Shown: positions 1-11,441 of the stretch, piece by piece
How the letters are laid out: each line of letters opens with the position of its first letter
Numbering within the stretch: the stretch's first letter is position 1
Assembly: GCF_030867095.1 (NCBI RefSeq)
Contig: NC_081832.1
Span: 38,697,756 to 38,761,755 of the forward strand
DNA: 64,000 bases
Reading direction: 5' to 3'
Source: Alligator mississippiensis
Taxonomy: Eukaryota > Chordata > Crocodylia > Alligatoridae
The notes under the pieces: model-generated
The model's database searches: none
Seen by the model: only the letters and a program-made list of their open reading frames with translations
What the model was told of the DNA's origin: nothing
Translations under genes and position numbers: made by a program

Positions 1-213
1 CATCACAGCATCTAGCCCATTGGAGCCCTGACCAGAAATGCTGTCATACTTTCCCCGGGATGACTGGTGGAAGTTTATGAACACTCCCAGTAATCCCCTT
101 AAGTCTGTTAAAAGACTACAGTAAAATCTGAAAGTCATGCTAAGTTGAGGCTTATTCACAACAGGTAAAATACAAAACACTGATGCTGACTTCACAGTGC
201 AAGCATAGCTAGG

Positions 214-285
214 CCATCTGAGAAGAAACAACGTGATATCCCTTCCAGTATATCTTCTATATTTATAATAATTTCAAGCTGGCTC
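214..285 (+). repeat. Left arm of a 72-bp inverted repeat
   Basis: This arm is the reverse complement of 906-977 over 72 bases, with a single mismatch (GATATC here against GATACC in the other arm, read in that orientation). The spacer is 620 bp. I see no matching target-site duplication outside the arms. The similarity is far beyond chance, so it is either a transposon end pair or a recent inverted duplication. Confidence 0.9.
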
Positions 286-905
286 CTAGGTGTCTGGTTA
301 CTCCTTAAAACTTGATGTTTTTCCTGGTTGTTAATCAGTTTCTTGAGATGTTCTAAACCAGATAACCCCTTGTCACTGAGAAAGGTAATTCATTTAAATT
401 TAAACTGTTTGTATAACAGGATTTTCCCTGTCAATTATGGTTTGGGACCTTCTTGATTTACACAATTAAAAGAATGCTTTGAAGAGGCTAGACTAAGAGT
501 ATAAGAAAGCTGTAAAGCAGCAAACAGTGTGCTTCAACAGAGAGAAATCTCTCTGACACCATCCACTGTTGTTCTCAAGAAGCTAGGATAAACAGATCAT
601 CTCCCTTCAATGATCGTGTTAGAAACTTTGCTTGTCAACAAATCACCCGAGTGCCTTGAAATGGTGAGATCCCAGCTCTCACTCTCTCTTTGTCTTTCTC
701 TCTTTCTCTTTTTCTCTCTAGGCATAGCTTTCTAAACCTAAATTGTATTATTAAGCTTGAGCTAAGTTTCCCCAAATACTCAATTGAACCAGCGTAATAT
801 TGTAATTGTTTTTGTTTATTTTTTCTTGCATGGCTATGACTACTAGTACCATTATACATTTCATATACTTAGCAATAAATAACTTTTATAGTCAAACTGG
901 TTTCT
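286..905. other. Spacer between the inverted-repeat arms, no gene seen
   Basis: AT-rich sequence without a convincing ORF. A pyrimidine-rich CT tract lies at about 676-720. The short ORF on the minus strand across 635-859 is low complexity and is not supported as a gene. Confidence 0.6.
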
Positions 906-977
906 GAGCCAGCTTGAAATTATTATAAATATAGAAGATATACTGGAAGGGATACCACGTTGTTTCTTCTCAGATGG
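906..977 (-). repeat. Right arm of a 72-bp inverted repeat
   Basis: Partner of 214-285. Its outer end directly abuts the truncated 5' end of a CR1 element whose coding sequence becomes recognisable at about 978, so the junction may be the breakpoint of the event that truncated that CR1. Confidence 0.9.
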
Positions 978-3115
978 ACAGTGACCACCAAATAATAGAA
1001 TTCATCATAAGGTGTAGAGTGGGAGAGGTAACTAGTAGGGTGGAAGTGCTAGACTTTAGGAAGGCTGACTTCAGCGAGCTCAGGCGTTTAGTCAATGACG
1101 CACTGCAGAGTAAGGGATTTAGCAAGGTGGGAGCCCAGGAAGGGTGGCTGTGCCTTAAGGAAGCGATCCTTTGGGCACAGAGGGAGATGATCTTGATAAG
1201 AGGGAAAAGGGGGAAAGGGGCCAAGAGGCTTCCTTGGCTGACCAGAGAAATCCAGAGCAGCCTAAGGGCAAAAAGCGGGGCATTTAAGCAGTGGAAACAG
1301 GGAGACATTACTAAAGAGGAGTATACCTCCTCAGCTCACAGTTGTAGCAAGGCAGCTAGAAAGGCCAAAGCTACCATGGAGCTGAGGATGGCATCCCAAG
1401 TTAAGGATAACAAAAAATTGTTTTTCAGATATATAGGGAGTAAAAGGAAGGCCCAGGGCGGTATAGGACCACTACTGAATGGGCAAAAGCAATTGGTGAC
1501 AGACAGGGGGGACAAGGCTGAACTCATCAATGAGTTCTTTGCCTCAGCATTCCTAAACGAGGAGCAAGACAAGTCTCGCAATGGGATTGTAAAGAGGCAA
1601 CAGCAGGGTGCCAGACTACCAAACGTTGACCCTGAGATACTGCAGAGTCACTTGGAAGAACTACATGCATTTAAGTCAGCAGGCCTGAATGAGCTCCATC
1701 CAAGGGTACTGAAGGCACTGGCTGATGTCATTGCACAGCCACTGGCATGAATATTTGAGCACTCGCGGCGCACGGGCCAGGTCCCAGAGGAATGGAAAAG
1801 GGCCAATGTGGTCCCTATTTTCAAGAAAGGGAGGAAGGAGGATCCAGGCAGCTATAAGCCAGTCAGTCTCACCTCCATCCTAGGCAAAGTTGTTGAAAAG
1901 ATTATTAAGGCTCATATATGTGAGAGCCCAGCAGGAAAAATTATGCTGAGGGGAAACCAGCACAGGTTCATAGCAGGTAGATCATGCCTGACTAATCTAG
2001 TCTCTTTTTATGATCAGGTTACAAAACACCTGGACGCAGCAGTAGGGGTAGACATCATTTACTTATACTTCAGGAAGGCCTTCTATATGGTATCACACCC
2101 CATACTGGTGAACAAATTAAGAGGCTGTGACTTGGATGATTACACAGTTCGGTGAGTGGCAAATTGGCTAGATGGTCGTACCCAGAGAGTGGTGGTGGAT
2201 GGGTCAGTATCGACCTGGAAGGACGTGGGCAGTGGGGTCCCGCAGGGCTCGGTCCTTGGACCGATACTCTTCAATGTCTTCATCAGTGACTTGGACGAGG
2301 GAGTGAAGTGTACTCTGTCCAAGTTTGTGGATGATACAAAACTGTGGGGAGAAGTGGACACACCGGAGGGCAGGGAACAACTACAGGCAGACCTGGACAG
2401 GTTGGACAAATGGGCAGAAAACAATAGAATGCAATTTAACAAGGAAAAATGCAAAGTGCTGCACCTAGGGAGGAAAAATATCCAACACACCTACTGCCTA
2501 GGAAATGACCTACTCGGTAGCACGGAAGCGGAAAGGGATCTCGGAGTCCTGGTGGACTCCAAGATGAACATGAGTTGTTAGTGTGACGAAGTCATCAGCA
2601 AAGCTAACTGCACTTTATCATGCATCAGCAGGTGCATGACAAACAGAACCAAGGAGGTGATACTTCCCCTCTATCGGGCACTGGTCAGACCGCAGTTGAA
2701 ATACTGCATGCAGTTTTGGGGGCCACACTTCAAGAGGAATGTGGATAACCTGGAGAGGGTCCAGAGAAGGGCCACTCATATGGTTAAGGGCTTGCAGGCC
2801 AAGCCCTATGAGGAGAGACTAGGGCACCTAGACCTCTTAAGCCTCCGCAAGAGAAGGATGAGAGGTGACCTTGTGGCTGCCTATAAATTCACCATGGGGG
2901 CAGAGAAGTGGGCTCTACTCACCAAGGTGCCCCTGGGGGTCACAAGAAATAATGGCCATAAGCTAGCAGAGAGCAGATTTAGACTGGATATTAGGAAGAA
3001 CTTCACAGTTAGAGTGGCCAAAATCTGGAATAGGCTCCCAAGGGAGGTAGTGCTCTCCCCTACCCTAGGGGTCTTCAAGAGGAGGTTAGATAGGCATCTG
3101 GCTGGGGTCATCTGA
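978..3115 (+). pseudogene. CR1 ORF2 (endonuclease C-terminus and reverse transcriptase), copy A
   Basis: One reading frame is kept over the whole length and broken only by three nonsense changes: TGA at 1748-1750 (an expected Arg, so CGA to TGA), TGA at 2153-2155 (expected Trp) and TAG at 2579-2581 (expected Gln). RT landmarks are [29 protein letters not shown] and the catalytic box FVDDTKLWG. The C-terminal region typical of CR1 (LVRPQLKYCMQFW, RVQRRAT) is present and ends at 3115. The absence of frameshifts in more than 2 kb suggests a fairly young, dead copy. The protein would nick target DNA and reverse-transcribe CR1 RNA. Confidence 0.93.
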
Positions 3116-3208
3116 ACCCAGTACTCTTTCCTGCCTATGCAGGGGGTCGGACTCGATGATCTATTGAGGTCTCTTCCAGCCCTAACATCTATGAATCTAT
3201 GAATCTAT
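978..3208 (+). mobile_element. CR1 LINE copy A, 5'-truncated
   Basis: CR1-family non-LTR retrotransposon. It starts in the last part of the endonuclease domain (DSDHQIIEF, normally GDSDH) and runs through the reverse transcriptase to a typical CR1 3' UTR. That UTR contains GGGGGTCGGACTCGATGATC and ends in short direct repeats of ATGAATCT near 3190-3208. The 5' end stops at the 72-bp inverted-repeat arm. Confidence 0.95.
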
Positions 3209-4639
3209 GGTGGTAACCGGGTGTATTTTTCTTTCTCCACTTCCCCTTCCCCACTTGCTCTGCAGCAATGCTTCTTTTATCTAAGCCAAAGATCCCTGTG
3301 AAGCCCAGAAATACTGTAGGGTCTGCTCATTAAGAGGCTACCACTACTAGGACAGTTAGGGCAAAAGATAGTGAAGTGCTGTGTTTGAGATACATAAGGG
3401 GATCAGTTTGTATAGACTCATTGACCCAGTTTGGCTCAGATGTGCCCTAATTAATTGAATGCTGGCCCATGAGGGTGTCAACTGGACACCCACCCGGATT
3501 CAAAGGTATTCTATTCACCTGTGTGCTTGTGTCTGACTGCATTTTATTGTTACCTTAATGAACTGATTCCTGGCACATGAGGGTGTCAGCCTGTACATGC
3601 TGATCAACCCAGCCGGGTCAGGCATGTCACGTTAATCTGTGTGTGTGTGTGTGTATGTGTGTGTGTATGACTGATTTGGTGGCTGGAGGAACCCAGCCCC
3701 ACTGAAACTGAGTCCTGCAAAGTAGCTTCATTGGGGGTGAGGACTTGCAAAAGGGAGAGATACAGCTCCATATAGAAACACAAGCAGCACGTTGATAGAA
3801 TTACAAAGACCCCAGAAACATAACCCTAATAAATGAGCACAGCCCAAAGCGATGGGCAAATCTGGTAACAGGGTCTGTGCTGGGAAGGTCAGTGAGACCC
3901 TAATGAGCATGCTTTGTGGATAAATGGTGGTAGCTGAGAGCCAGGTCGGGTGTACATGAGGGGCCCTGAGGGAGAGTTTGAAGGGAACTCTCTCCATGAA
4001 CAGGAACTATGTCTGGCAGACTGAAACACACTATTTTATTGAAACACTGACTGATGAAGGTTGTGTGAACTCTGGCTCCTACTGGTAGAGAGAGGTGTGT
4101 GATCTGATCTGATCTGAGGACTGGTGGAGAAGAAGAAGTGACACATACCCTTTAGATCCATCCAGAGACTCCAGAGAAGGTAGAGTCAATCTGCTGCTTA
4201 CTGGACTCAAAATACAAGAAGTATCAGGGACAGTAAGGCTTGTTAGCAGCTTATTTCCTACCAGGGAGTGAAATATATATGTATATATTTTGATTTTTAA
4301 CATGCTATTTTTAAGGTTTTAATTTGTTTTTTGTTGTTCATTTGTTAGTATAGTTTTTAGTTAGTTAGTATAGTATTATTATTCACTGAGGAAAATGTGA
4401 TGTCAGGTATCCCACACTAGGCACTGCTGTTTTTTCTGTATGTGTAGTGAACCCAGCAGGGTTGTGCATTTGGCACTGCATAGCCTTTTATAAGTGCAAG
4501 CCACACACTAGGCTGTGTGCGTGACTCCCCACACTGCAAGGTGAGTGCTTCCCCCACTGTACTGTGTCATGCCCCCTACACTGCATCACACCACAAGGAT
4601 AAGAGCATAAGAACCACCATTTACTGGGTCAGACCACAG
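3209..4639. other. Non-coding stretch with simple and duplicated repeats
   Basis: No gene supported. Two related segments sit at about 3440-3490 and 3545-3600, sharing CATGAGGGTGTCA and flanking bases, which suggests a local duplication. A TG tract follows at 3638-3669. An AT-rich TATATATGTATATAT run is near 4271-4286. ORFs on the minus strand here (3728-3997, 4079-4303) look random. Confidence 0.6.
3638..3669. repeat. (TG)n microsatellite
   Basis: Alternating TG run with one interruption (GTATGT). Confidence 0.9.
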
Positions 4640-6032
4640 GGACATCTTGCCCAGTCTCTTGTGTCACAAAGTTGGCCCTGAGGCTAGTCCTGTCAGTGTA
4701 TGCTGACATCTTAATCCTTACTGTCCAGGACCTGGGCGAACTGGGGCAGGTGGAGGCCTGCCAGTTCATCTGCTCAGTGGCTTTCTCTGCCTGGGTCAAC
4801 AGCTCTGGCCTGGCAGTGGGTGATGGGTGGCAGGTGGGCTCACTCCTACCCTCACTCCCAGGCATCCACTGGGTCTCTGCATCGGTCCTGAGCCTCCCCA
4901 TGCAGGAGGGCAGGCAGGCCTTGGTCTGCCTCTGCAGCCAGGTCCACACCTTCTACCTGCAGAGATTCCTGCACAGTGCTGGTAGCAGTGCAGCATGGAG
5001 TCACTTGGGACATGCCTTTCTCCACCACCTATAAGGGTTCTGATAAGACCAGCAGCTCTTCTACCTGTGAGGGCTCCCCAAGCAGGACCTAGAAGAGCTG
5101 CTGGGTTTCTACCAGGACCTCCTCAGTGCCTGGAGGCTGATCTCCATCTCCAGGTCCCCAAACAAGATCACCCAGGGCACTGACCTCTGTGATGAGCCCC
5201 TGCTAATAAACCTGGAGCTGGTGGTGCCAGGGACAGAGGTGCCCTGGAGGATGGTTCTGTCCCACATCACCCATATTGGAGACCCCCTGGACTATTCCAG
5301 GCAGGGGTGGACAGATCCCACTGCACTGACCTGGCTCATGGTACTGCCCATGCTGCATGCACCCTCCTGCCTACTCCAGGAGATGAAGGCCACTATGCCG
5401 GAGACTGCCCTTGGCTACATTGACCAGGTCCCGCACAAGGGCAGTCTTCACCTTCCCAGTATCCCCTAGCCTTCTGGACCTTGTCATGGGGTCCCTGCCT
5501 CAGCAGGCCCCACAATCCTCCCTGCCCTACTATCTTAGCAGGCTGGGGGATACCAAGCTCTTCCACTTTTGAACTGCTCATTGCTGCACGTGCTTATGCT
5601 CTGTACAATCCACCATCCCGTCCTTGCATCCTGCCCCAACAACAAGCAGCAGGACACCCTAAGCAAAGGTGGGGGCAAAGGTCCCTGGTGAACTAGTTTG
5701 TACTCCACCCTCATCCTGCGATCCACCAGGGATCTCAGCTGGTGGCACCTGCAGGGAGCCATTGCCATGGGCATATATCTGGTGTAGTTGATGCACACTC
5801 CTGATTCCTGCCCCTTCTGTAAGCAGAGGGAGGCCTTGGCATATATGTACCTGGAGTGTGCCAGGCTGCAGCTCCTGCACTGCCTCCTCCAGAACCTCCT
5901 GCTGAGGTTCTGACTGCACTATTTCCCCCACCTGTTTACTTATGTACTCCCCATCCATGGCCCCACCAAGTCCCAGAACCTCCTTGTCAACCTCCTCCTG
6001 ATCCTAGCCAAGCTGACTATTTACCTTACCAG
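4640..6032 (+). pseudogene. Tx1-type L1 LINE ORF2 fragment, left part
   Basis: Degenerate C-terminal half of a Tx1-like (L1 clade) LINE reverse transcriptase, recognised from family knowledge. LVLSVYADILILTVQDLGEL is the catalytic YADD region with one D lost. It is followed by a spacer (VKSSGLAVGDGW-like) and, after an internal deletion near 4860, by the GIHWVSASVLSLPMQEG segment. The terminal cysteine region reads CPFCKQREALAYMYLEC at about 5808-5860, where the expected His is Tyr. Frames shift several times and stops are frequent. The reading runs into 6032, where a Gypsy LTR begins, and resumes at 13613. Confidence 0.88.
6029..6032. repeat. Target-site duplication CCAG, left copy
   Basis: CCAG immediately left of the LTR, repeated at 13609-13612 immediately right of the other LTR. 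Removing the element and one CCAG restores the Tx1 reading, which supports these as the true boundaries. Confidence 0.8.
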
Positions 6033-7112
6033 TGTAACCCGGGTGGTACTCCAAGAGAAACCCCCTCTCCAATGGAAGGGATCAAAGCAGGTGCACAAGT
6101 GCTGTGGGAGGTGTAGGGACTCTCCTCCCCCTATAGAGCAGAGCCAGACCACCAATGGGGACTTAACCATATACCTTTTGATGAGGAAACAATACTGGAA
6201 ACATAACCAGTATAAACCAGGAGGGTATAGGGGACACTACAATACCCTGAAGGGGCAGGATTCAACAAAGGTTAGACACTTACAATCACAGACATATTCA
6301 TCCAGTTGACAAAGGACAGGGTTAAACAAAATGTAAAACACAAACAGCGGAACAAACAATACTGGTTGGTATTACTGGAAATACAAAAAGCGCAAAATAA
6401 AAATGTCAAATTACAAAGAATATAGGGCCTAGGTACCTGGAGACATACAACACAAGGGCCCCTTTCCAATGCAAAAGGAATTTCTCCTTGTTAGCTCACT
6501 CAACCCAAGTCATCAAAACTGGCACTTAAGCTCAGATCTCCCACATGGAAGGTAGAAACTCTGCCACACAGCCAGTAGTGCTGAGACTGCTCCAAGCTGC
6601 TAGGGGTCTTGACCTTCCTGGAGCCCCGGCCTCATGTCAAACTGTCTGGCCTCTGATTGGATGAGCTGGAAGCAGAGTTGGGAACCTCTCAGGTCGCTGC
6701 TCAGATCTTGCTGGACCTGGGGAGCCTCTCCTGCTGGCCACAGCCTCTCACAGGGGATCCTGGAGCTCAGTGGGGAGCCTCTCCTGCCAGCCACATGCTG
6801 TGCTGCTGAAGACCCCAGTGCTGTCTGCAGGTCCCACCCCTTCAGGCTCTTCTGGGGCAAGTGCTCCTGCCATGCTGGCTCAGCTCTTGCCAGCTCCTTG
6901 CAGCTCCTTCCTTGTGGTCCCTTGCTGGTCTCTCCCTGAGTCAGCTACACTGCCCCTTTATCCCCCTCCGGGTGACCCACAGGGCCAATCAGGGGACATG
7001 GGGGGTGAGTCTCTGGGGCCTTAATGTTGAGGAAAGGGAATCCCAAGTCCTCCAATCATCTTTTGCCCTTTCAAAACCCCTGGGCTAAGTCACTACCAGC
7101 CAGCCCGTCACA
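6033..7112 (-). repeat. Gypsy A 3' LTR
   Basis: About 1.08 kb and closely similar to 12550-13608 along its length. On the minus strand it begins TGTGACGGGC and ends GGGTTACA. A TATA-like GATAAAGG (minus strand of about 6955-6962) sits about 150 bp in. A tRNA-like segment lies at about 6517-6585. The many short ORFs across it (for example 6634-6939) differ between LTR copies and are not genes. Confidence 0.93.
6517..6585 (-). other. tRNA-Gly-like segment inside Gypsy A 3' LTR
   Basis: The minus strand reads TGGCTGTGTGGCAGAG followed by GGGAGATCTGAG. These match the A-box region and the bases before the B box of the better preserved copy at 51742-51809. The B box is decayed here (GAGCTTAAG). 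This is not a functional tRNA. Confidence 0.65.
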
Positions 7113-7122
7113 TCCTCCCCCG
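7113..7122 (-). promoter_or_regulatory. Gypsy A polypurine tract
   Basis: The minus strand reads CGGGGGAGGA directly before the LTR start TGTGACG. This is the expected place and composition for the plus-strand primer of reverse transcription. Confidence 0.8.
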
Positions 7123-7173
7123 CGGAACACTTCACCGTCCCTGGTGAAGTGCAGGCCTCACCCTGGGAGACTA

Positions 7174-7743
7174 CTAGACCCATAGGGCAGTGATGGGGAC
7201 CTCCCCCAGCACCCCCAGGGCATTGTAGGTGAAGTGGCAGACTGGCCGAAGCTCCCGCCTTGGCCATGGGGTGCAGTCTGGGGCAGGACTGCATGAGGGC
7301 TCCAGCGATTCAGGTTCCCTGTCACTCGAGGAGTCTGCCCCACTGGCAGGTAATGGCATGGGGATGTTTTCTCCTTTGGTCTCGCCAGGCGGGGTCCCAC
7401 GAGCAGCAGTCCCCGTCTCTCCTTTGCCCTGAGGAGTGGCAGGTCCTAAGCTGGGGTGAAAGTCAGTAGGGTACCACCAGTCAGAGTCAGAGTCCTCCAG
7501 GGGAGCTGCAGGTACAACTGCCGGCTGGGTGGCGTGAGGCCTCCTTCTACGGGGAGACCTAGGCCTCTCTTCTCGCAGCTCTCTCTCGGGTGGAGGGGGC
7601 CCCACCAATTCGCCAATAGGCAGCAGGAGGCTCCAGTGGATCATGCAACTTCGACCTGGTCCAGACTTGGGAGATCCCGTATACTGGGAGGTCTCCCAGT
7701 TGTCACACCACTGTATAGGGTTCAGCCTGCTACCGATCAGCAA
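7174..7743 (-). pseudogene. Gypsy A pol C-terminal tail
   Basis: A 189-codon open stretch downstream of the integrase, on the same strand. The middle is Pro/Arg-rich and acidic (PPPPERELREERPRSP), and the end carries RPVCHFTYNALGVLG, which resembles the end of some vertebrate Gypsy pol proteins. I cannot assign a domain. It is open while the rest of pol is broken, but low-complexity composition makes long open frames more likely, so no function is claimed. Confidence 0.6.
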
Positions 7744-7795
7744 TTTTCCGTCTCCCAGTTAGCCCCAAGTTTCACAGCAGCACCCGGTCCCCTTC

Positions 7796-8728
7796 TTATA
7801 ACCCTTGCTCATGAACTTGAGCATCATAAAGCCGCTTATGTCGTTGCTGGTTTCTTCCAGCAGTTTTGGCTGCCAGTCGGTATGCACGACACAGACGGTC
7901 CCAAAGCTGTTGTGCATATTGACCATGAGTCAAATGTTGGTAGGCTCGTTCTACCCCAAAGCACAAATCTATGGGTAAGTGGGACTCCCTCCCGAACATG
8001 AGTAAATACGGACTAACCCCCGTTGCATCATTCCTAGTGGAGTTGTACATGCACCAGGTATGCAATGTGCTGGCTCCATGCAGCCTTCTGTTCCTGCTGG
8101 AGGGTACCCAGCATGTTCAAGAGAATGCGATTGAAGTCTCAGGTTCGGGATCCCCTTGGGGGTGGTAGGGTGTAGTCCTCAATTTCTGTATGCCAGCCAC
8201 TGTCAGTACTTCACGCAACAACTGGCTCTCAAAATCTTGCCCTTGATTGGAGTGGATTCTTGCGGGCAGCCCAAACATGGAGAAGTACTTTTCCCACAGT
8301 ACTTTGGCAACTGTTCTTGCTGTTTGATCTCGCATAGGGAAGGCCTGGGCATATCGGGTGAAGTGGTCTGTCACAACCAGCACATTCCCCTTTCGGTGCC
8401 CCTCCCCTTCTATGGCTAGGAAATCCATGCACATGAGCTCCATGGGTTTTGATCTCTGAATGGTGTGTAGATAGGCAGTTCGAGCGGGCAGGGTCTTCCT
8501 CTGCACACACCGACCACAGTTTGAGCATTTAGTCCTTATGTCTTCAGCCATTTGGGGCCAAAAGAACCGCTCACGGGCTAGCACCAGGGTGGGTTCCACT
8601 CCTTTGTGCCCAAAGTCATCATGCAAGGCCCGTAACGCAGGGGCCTTATACTTCTGAGGGAGGACCAGCTGCCAATGTTTCCATCCTTCTGGGTCCTGCA
8701 CCTCCCCATGTAGCACTCCATCAAACAA
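7796..8728 (-). pseudogene. Gypsy A integrase
   Basis: Reads on the minus strand from 8728. The zinc-binding HHCC domain is visible (LHDDFGHKGVEPT then CSNCGRC). In the core, the first Asp lies in MCMDFLAIEGEG. The second is lost, since IHSNQGQDFES should read SDQG. The glutamate region follows YHPQGDPEPE. Frames shift near 8125 and again near 8070, after which YNSTRNDATGVSP and LMFGRESHLPIDL continue to 7796. The enzyme would have inserted the element's DNA into the genome. The Asp-to-Asn change and frameshifts make it inactive. Confidence 0.9.
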
Positions 8729-8738
8729 GTGACCTTTC

Positions 8739-8993
8739 CTACTCTGTCAACAGGAGGTGGGCTGCTGGGGTAGCATTATTAAGGGTCGTGGGGCAGGTAT
8801 TCCCTGATCTCCGGGCATGCAGCACCTCTCGCACATCTGGGTGCTGTTCTTGCTCTGTCTGCCATTCCATGGCCGTGACCTGGGTCAATGAAGAGGGAGT
8901 CAGTGTGGTGTACTGAACCGAGGCCTGTGGGATCCCCTCAGGGGGCAACCCCAACACCTCAGCCTTGCAAACAGTACTTTCCCTTGTCCCCAC
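8739..8993 (-). pseudogene. Gypsy A pol linker between RNase H and integrase
   Basis: Open stretch in the right place and strand for the tether between RNase H and integrase. It contains WQTEQEQHPDVREVL, typical of the segment before the integrase zinc finger. Frame breaks separate it from both neighbours. Confidence 0.7.
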
Positions 8994-9101
8994 AGGGTCT
9001 TGTAGCTACAGGTCGCAAATGGTCTTCACTGTCTCGGGGCACCAAACACTCCCAGGGTTGCTGGGGAGTTGTCGAGACAGGGCATCAGCAACCATGTTCT
9101 T

Positions 9102-9488
9102 TCATCCCACTCGATGATGCAGGCTAAAGTTGTAGTTGGCTAATGCCACGATCCAACATTGGCTGGTCTCATCCAATTTAGCGCTGGTGAGCACATAGGT
9201 AAGGGGATTATTGTCTGTCCCCACCTGGAAGGTAATCCCATACAGATAGTTCCGGAATTTCTCAGTGACGGCCCACTTGAGGGCCAGGAATTCAAGCTTA
9301 TGTACCGGGTAGCGTGTCTCGCTGGGTGACAATCCCCTGCTGGCAAAAGCCACTGGTCGCCGGTGTCCATCATGTTCCTGGTACAGTATAGCCCCCAGTC
9401 CTGACAGGCTAGCATCCGTGTGCAAAATGAAAGGGCAGCTGGCGTCAGCATATGACAGCACAGGTGCCTGAGTCAATCGCTGGATCAC
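9102..9488 (-). pseudogene. Gypsy A RNase H
   Basis: RNase H domain of pol. FILHTDASLSGLGAILYQ carries the first catalytic Asp. KLEFLALKWAVTEKFRNYL carries the Glu. VGTDNNPLTYVL carries the second Asp. It normally removes the RNA strand during reverse transcription. This domain looks the least damaged in the element, but the frame ends before the linker and shifts at about 9490 towards the reverse transcriptase. Confidence 0.9.
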
Positions 9489-9750
9489 CTCCTGGAAGGC
9501 TCTTCACACTGTCAGTCCCACCGGGGACCAAAATACTCTGTGGGGCTTCGTGTCACAGGAAGCCCATTTATGTCATTGTCTTGCCCTTTCTTGCGGGGCG
9601 ACCTTCCCACCTGGTGACCACAAGTTAGGGCATTTAAAGGTCCAGTTATTGTTGCATAGTCTTTAACGAATCACTGATAGAAACCTGCAAATCCCAGGAA
9701 CCTTTTCAATTCCCTAAAGTTCTTGGGTTGAGGCCAGGTGGTCACAGCAC

Positions 9751-10352
9751 TTATTTTCTCTGGATCGGTGTTGTCCCCTTCCTTTGATACACTATGTACT
9801 TCACAGAAGCCTGGCAGAACTTACATTTATCAATGGCCAACTTAAGTCCAGCGATCTCCAGCCAATTGAGTACCTGGAGTAGCCCTTCTTCCTGTTCCTC
9901 CAGGGTCTTTCCAAAAAGAATAATATCAGCTAAATAAACCATACTTGGGTCATATGCATATCCCCAACCACCTTCTCCATTAGTCGCTGGAAGGTGGCGG
10001 GAGCCCCAGATATCCCTTGGGGCATTCGCTCAAATTGACAGAATCCCAAGGGGCAAATAAAAGCAGTCTTCTCTTTGTCCTCTTCCCGCAGAGGTATCTG
10101 GTAGTAGCCGCTGCGGAGGTCTAGTACTGAAAACCATTTGCTCCCTACTAAACAGTCCAAAGTCTCCTGCACCCGCGAGACAGTATATTGATCAGTGATG
10201 GTCCAGGCATTCAAAGTCCAGTAATCAATACACATACGGAGTTGGCCATTCTTCTTCCACACAATCAAAATGGGAGAGGCATAAGGGGTCTTAGATTCCG
10301 TGATGATGCAGTGGTCCATGAACTCCTGCAGATGACGTCTTACTTCCCCCAT
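9751..10352 (-). pseudogene. Gypsy A reverse transcriptase
   Basis: RT domain on the minus strand. SPILIVWKKNGQLRMCIDYW, FSVLDLRSGYYQIPL and FICPLGFCQFERMPQGISGAP are the conserved fingers and palm motifs. A frameshift near 9940 separates these from the catalytic box, which reads VYLADIILFG where YLDD is expected, so a metal-binding Asp is lost. The 9490-9750 stretch continues the thumb and connection in broken frames. Conserved RT entry motifs just upstream (KGVENHIHLSNPRPFRERSR) lie in the ORF at 10340-10537. Confidence 0.92.
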
Positions 10353-10932
10353 CTCAGCGAGGGAATGCTCCGAGACCTTTCGCGAAAGGGTCGTGGGTTG
10401 CTCAGATGAATATGATTCTCCACCCCTTTAGCCTCGCCCACATCCCAGTCATACAGGGCGAAAACACAGGCTCGAGCCCCGAGTTTGTCCCTGAGCCAAG
10501 CTTTATAGGCTTCGGGCACCAGGGAATTCCCCCCCAAAAACCTTGAAGGGTCAATTGGAGGGGGTTTCCCTCCTGCTCAGGGCTCACCACTTCAGCTTCC
10601 TTTATCAAGGCCACCTTATGTCCTGGGTGGACCACAATATCTTTCAAGGTTGGGTTAACCACTATCACTGTAACCAGGTCTTGGTTGAGCCCGTTTGTCT
10701 CGATCACGCCATCAGGGACCATCAGTGCACCAGGACTTTCTCTCCCAGTGGGGGTCTCCACCACCAGCAGCTTATTCTTTTCATCCCTCTCAATTCAATT
10801 GCATACAGTAAGCAAAGCCCATTGGCCCTGTGCAGGGACTCACTGGGGCTTTGCTCCAGAGAAGTGCAGGGTCCCCACAACCTCAGGGTGACCCCACATC
10901 TCTCTATACTCCCATCGGTCATATGCCTCTGA
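10340..10932 (-). pseudogene. Gypsy A pol spacer between protease and reverse transcriptase
   Basis: Two overlapping open pieces (10402-10764 and 10340-10537, minus strand) in different frames. The second ends in the PFRERSRSIP motif that usually opens Gypsy reverse transcriptases, which places this as the protease-RT connector. Of the first piece I recognise only the position. Confidence 0.7.
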
Positions 10933-10949
10933 GCACAAGGCATGCGTCG

Positions 10950-11441
10950 TTAACCGCTGTTGGTAACCTGGCCAGCTTGTCGTTTACAGTAGTGAGGAAG
11001 AACCTGGAAAAGGCTGGAGTTGGTCCCTACAATGAGAGTGTCCCCTTTCATCCACCCTGGATCAGGGCATACTGGAGCGATGGTTGACACTTCCTCCTCC
11101 ACCCCAGCTATTTCAGCAGGGAATTTTAGCCTCATGTTCACATAACCCCTGTAGCGATACTGTTCCTGGCTTAAGCCACAAAGTCCCAGCCCCGTAAGGG
11201 GAAGTAAAGGCAAGTGCCTTAGATGTTCTTCATAGAAGGATTCAAATAGGATGGTAACCTGGGACCAACTGTCTAGAATGGCCCAGCACAGGCGACCATT
11301 CACAGTCACGGGGACCTCTGCACGGGGTCCCACTATCCCCTTTGGCAGTGAATTTACTGAGGGTAATGTGCGGGAGTCTGTCTGGGTCCGGAGCGGAGCT
11401 GACTCCATTGCTCTGCCCCTTCCCTGTTTCCCGCTGCCCAC
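10950..11441 (-). pseudogene. Gypsy A retropepsin-like protease
   Basis: Aspartic protease of the element. VTVNGRLCWAILDSWSQVTI is the flap and active-site region, where the catalytic triplet Asp-Ser/Thr-Gly has become Asp-Ser-Trp. Such proteases cleave Gag and Pol. The frame differs from that of the gag zinc knuckle upstream, with TTAAAAGGG lying between them. Whether this was a natural frameshift site or is a later mutation cannot be decided here. Confidence 0.85.
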
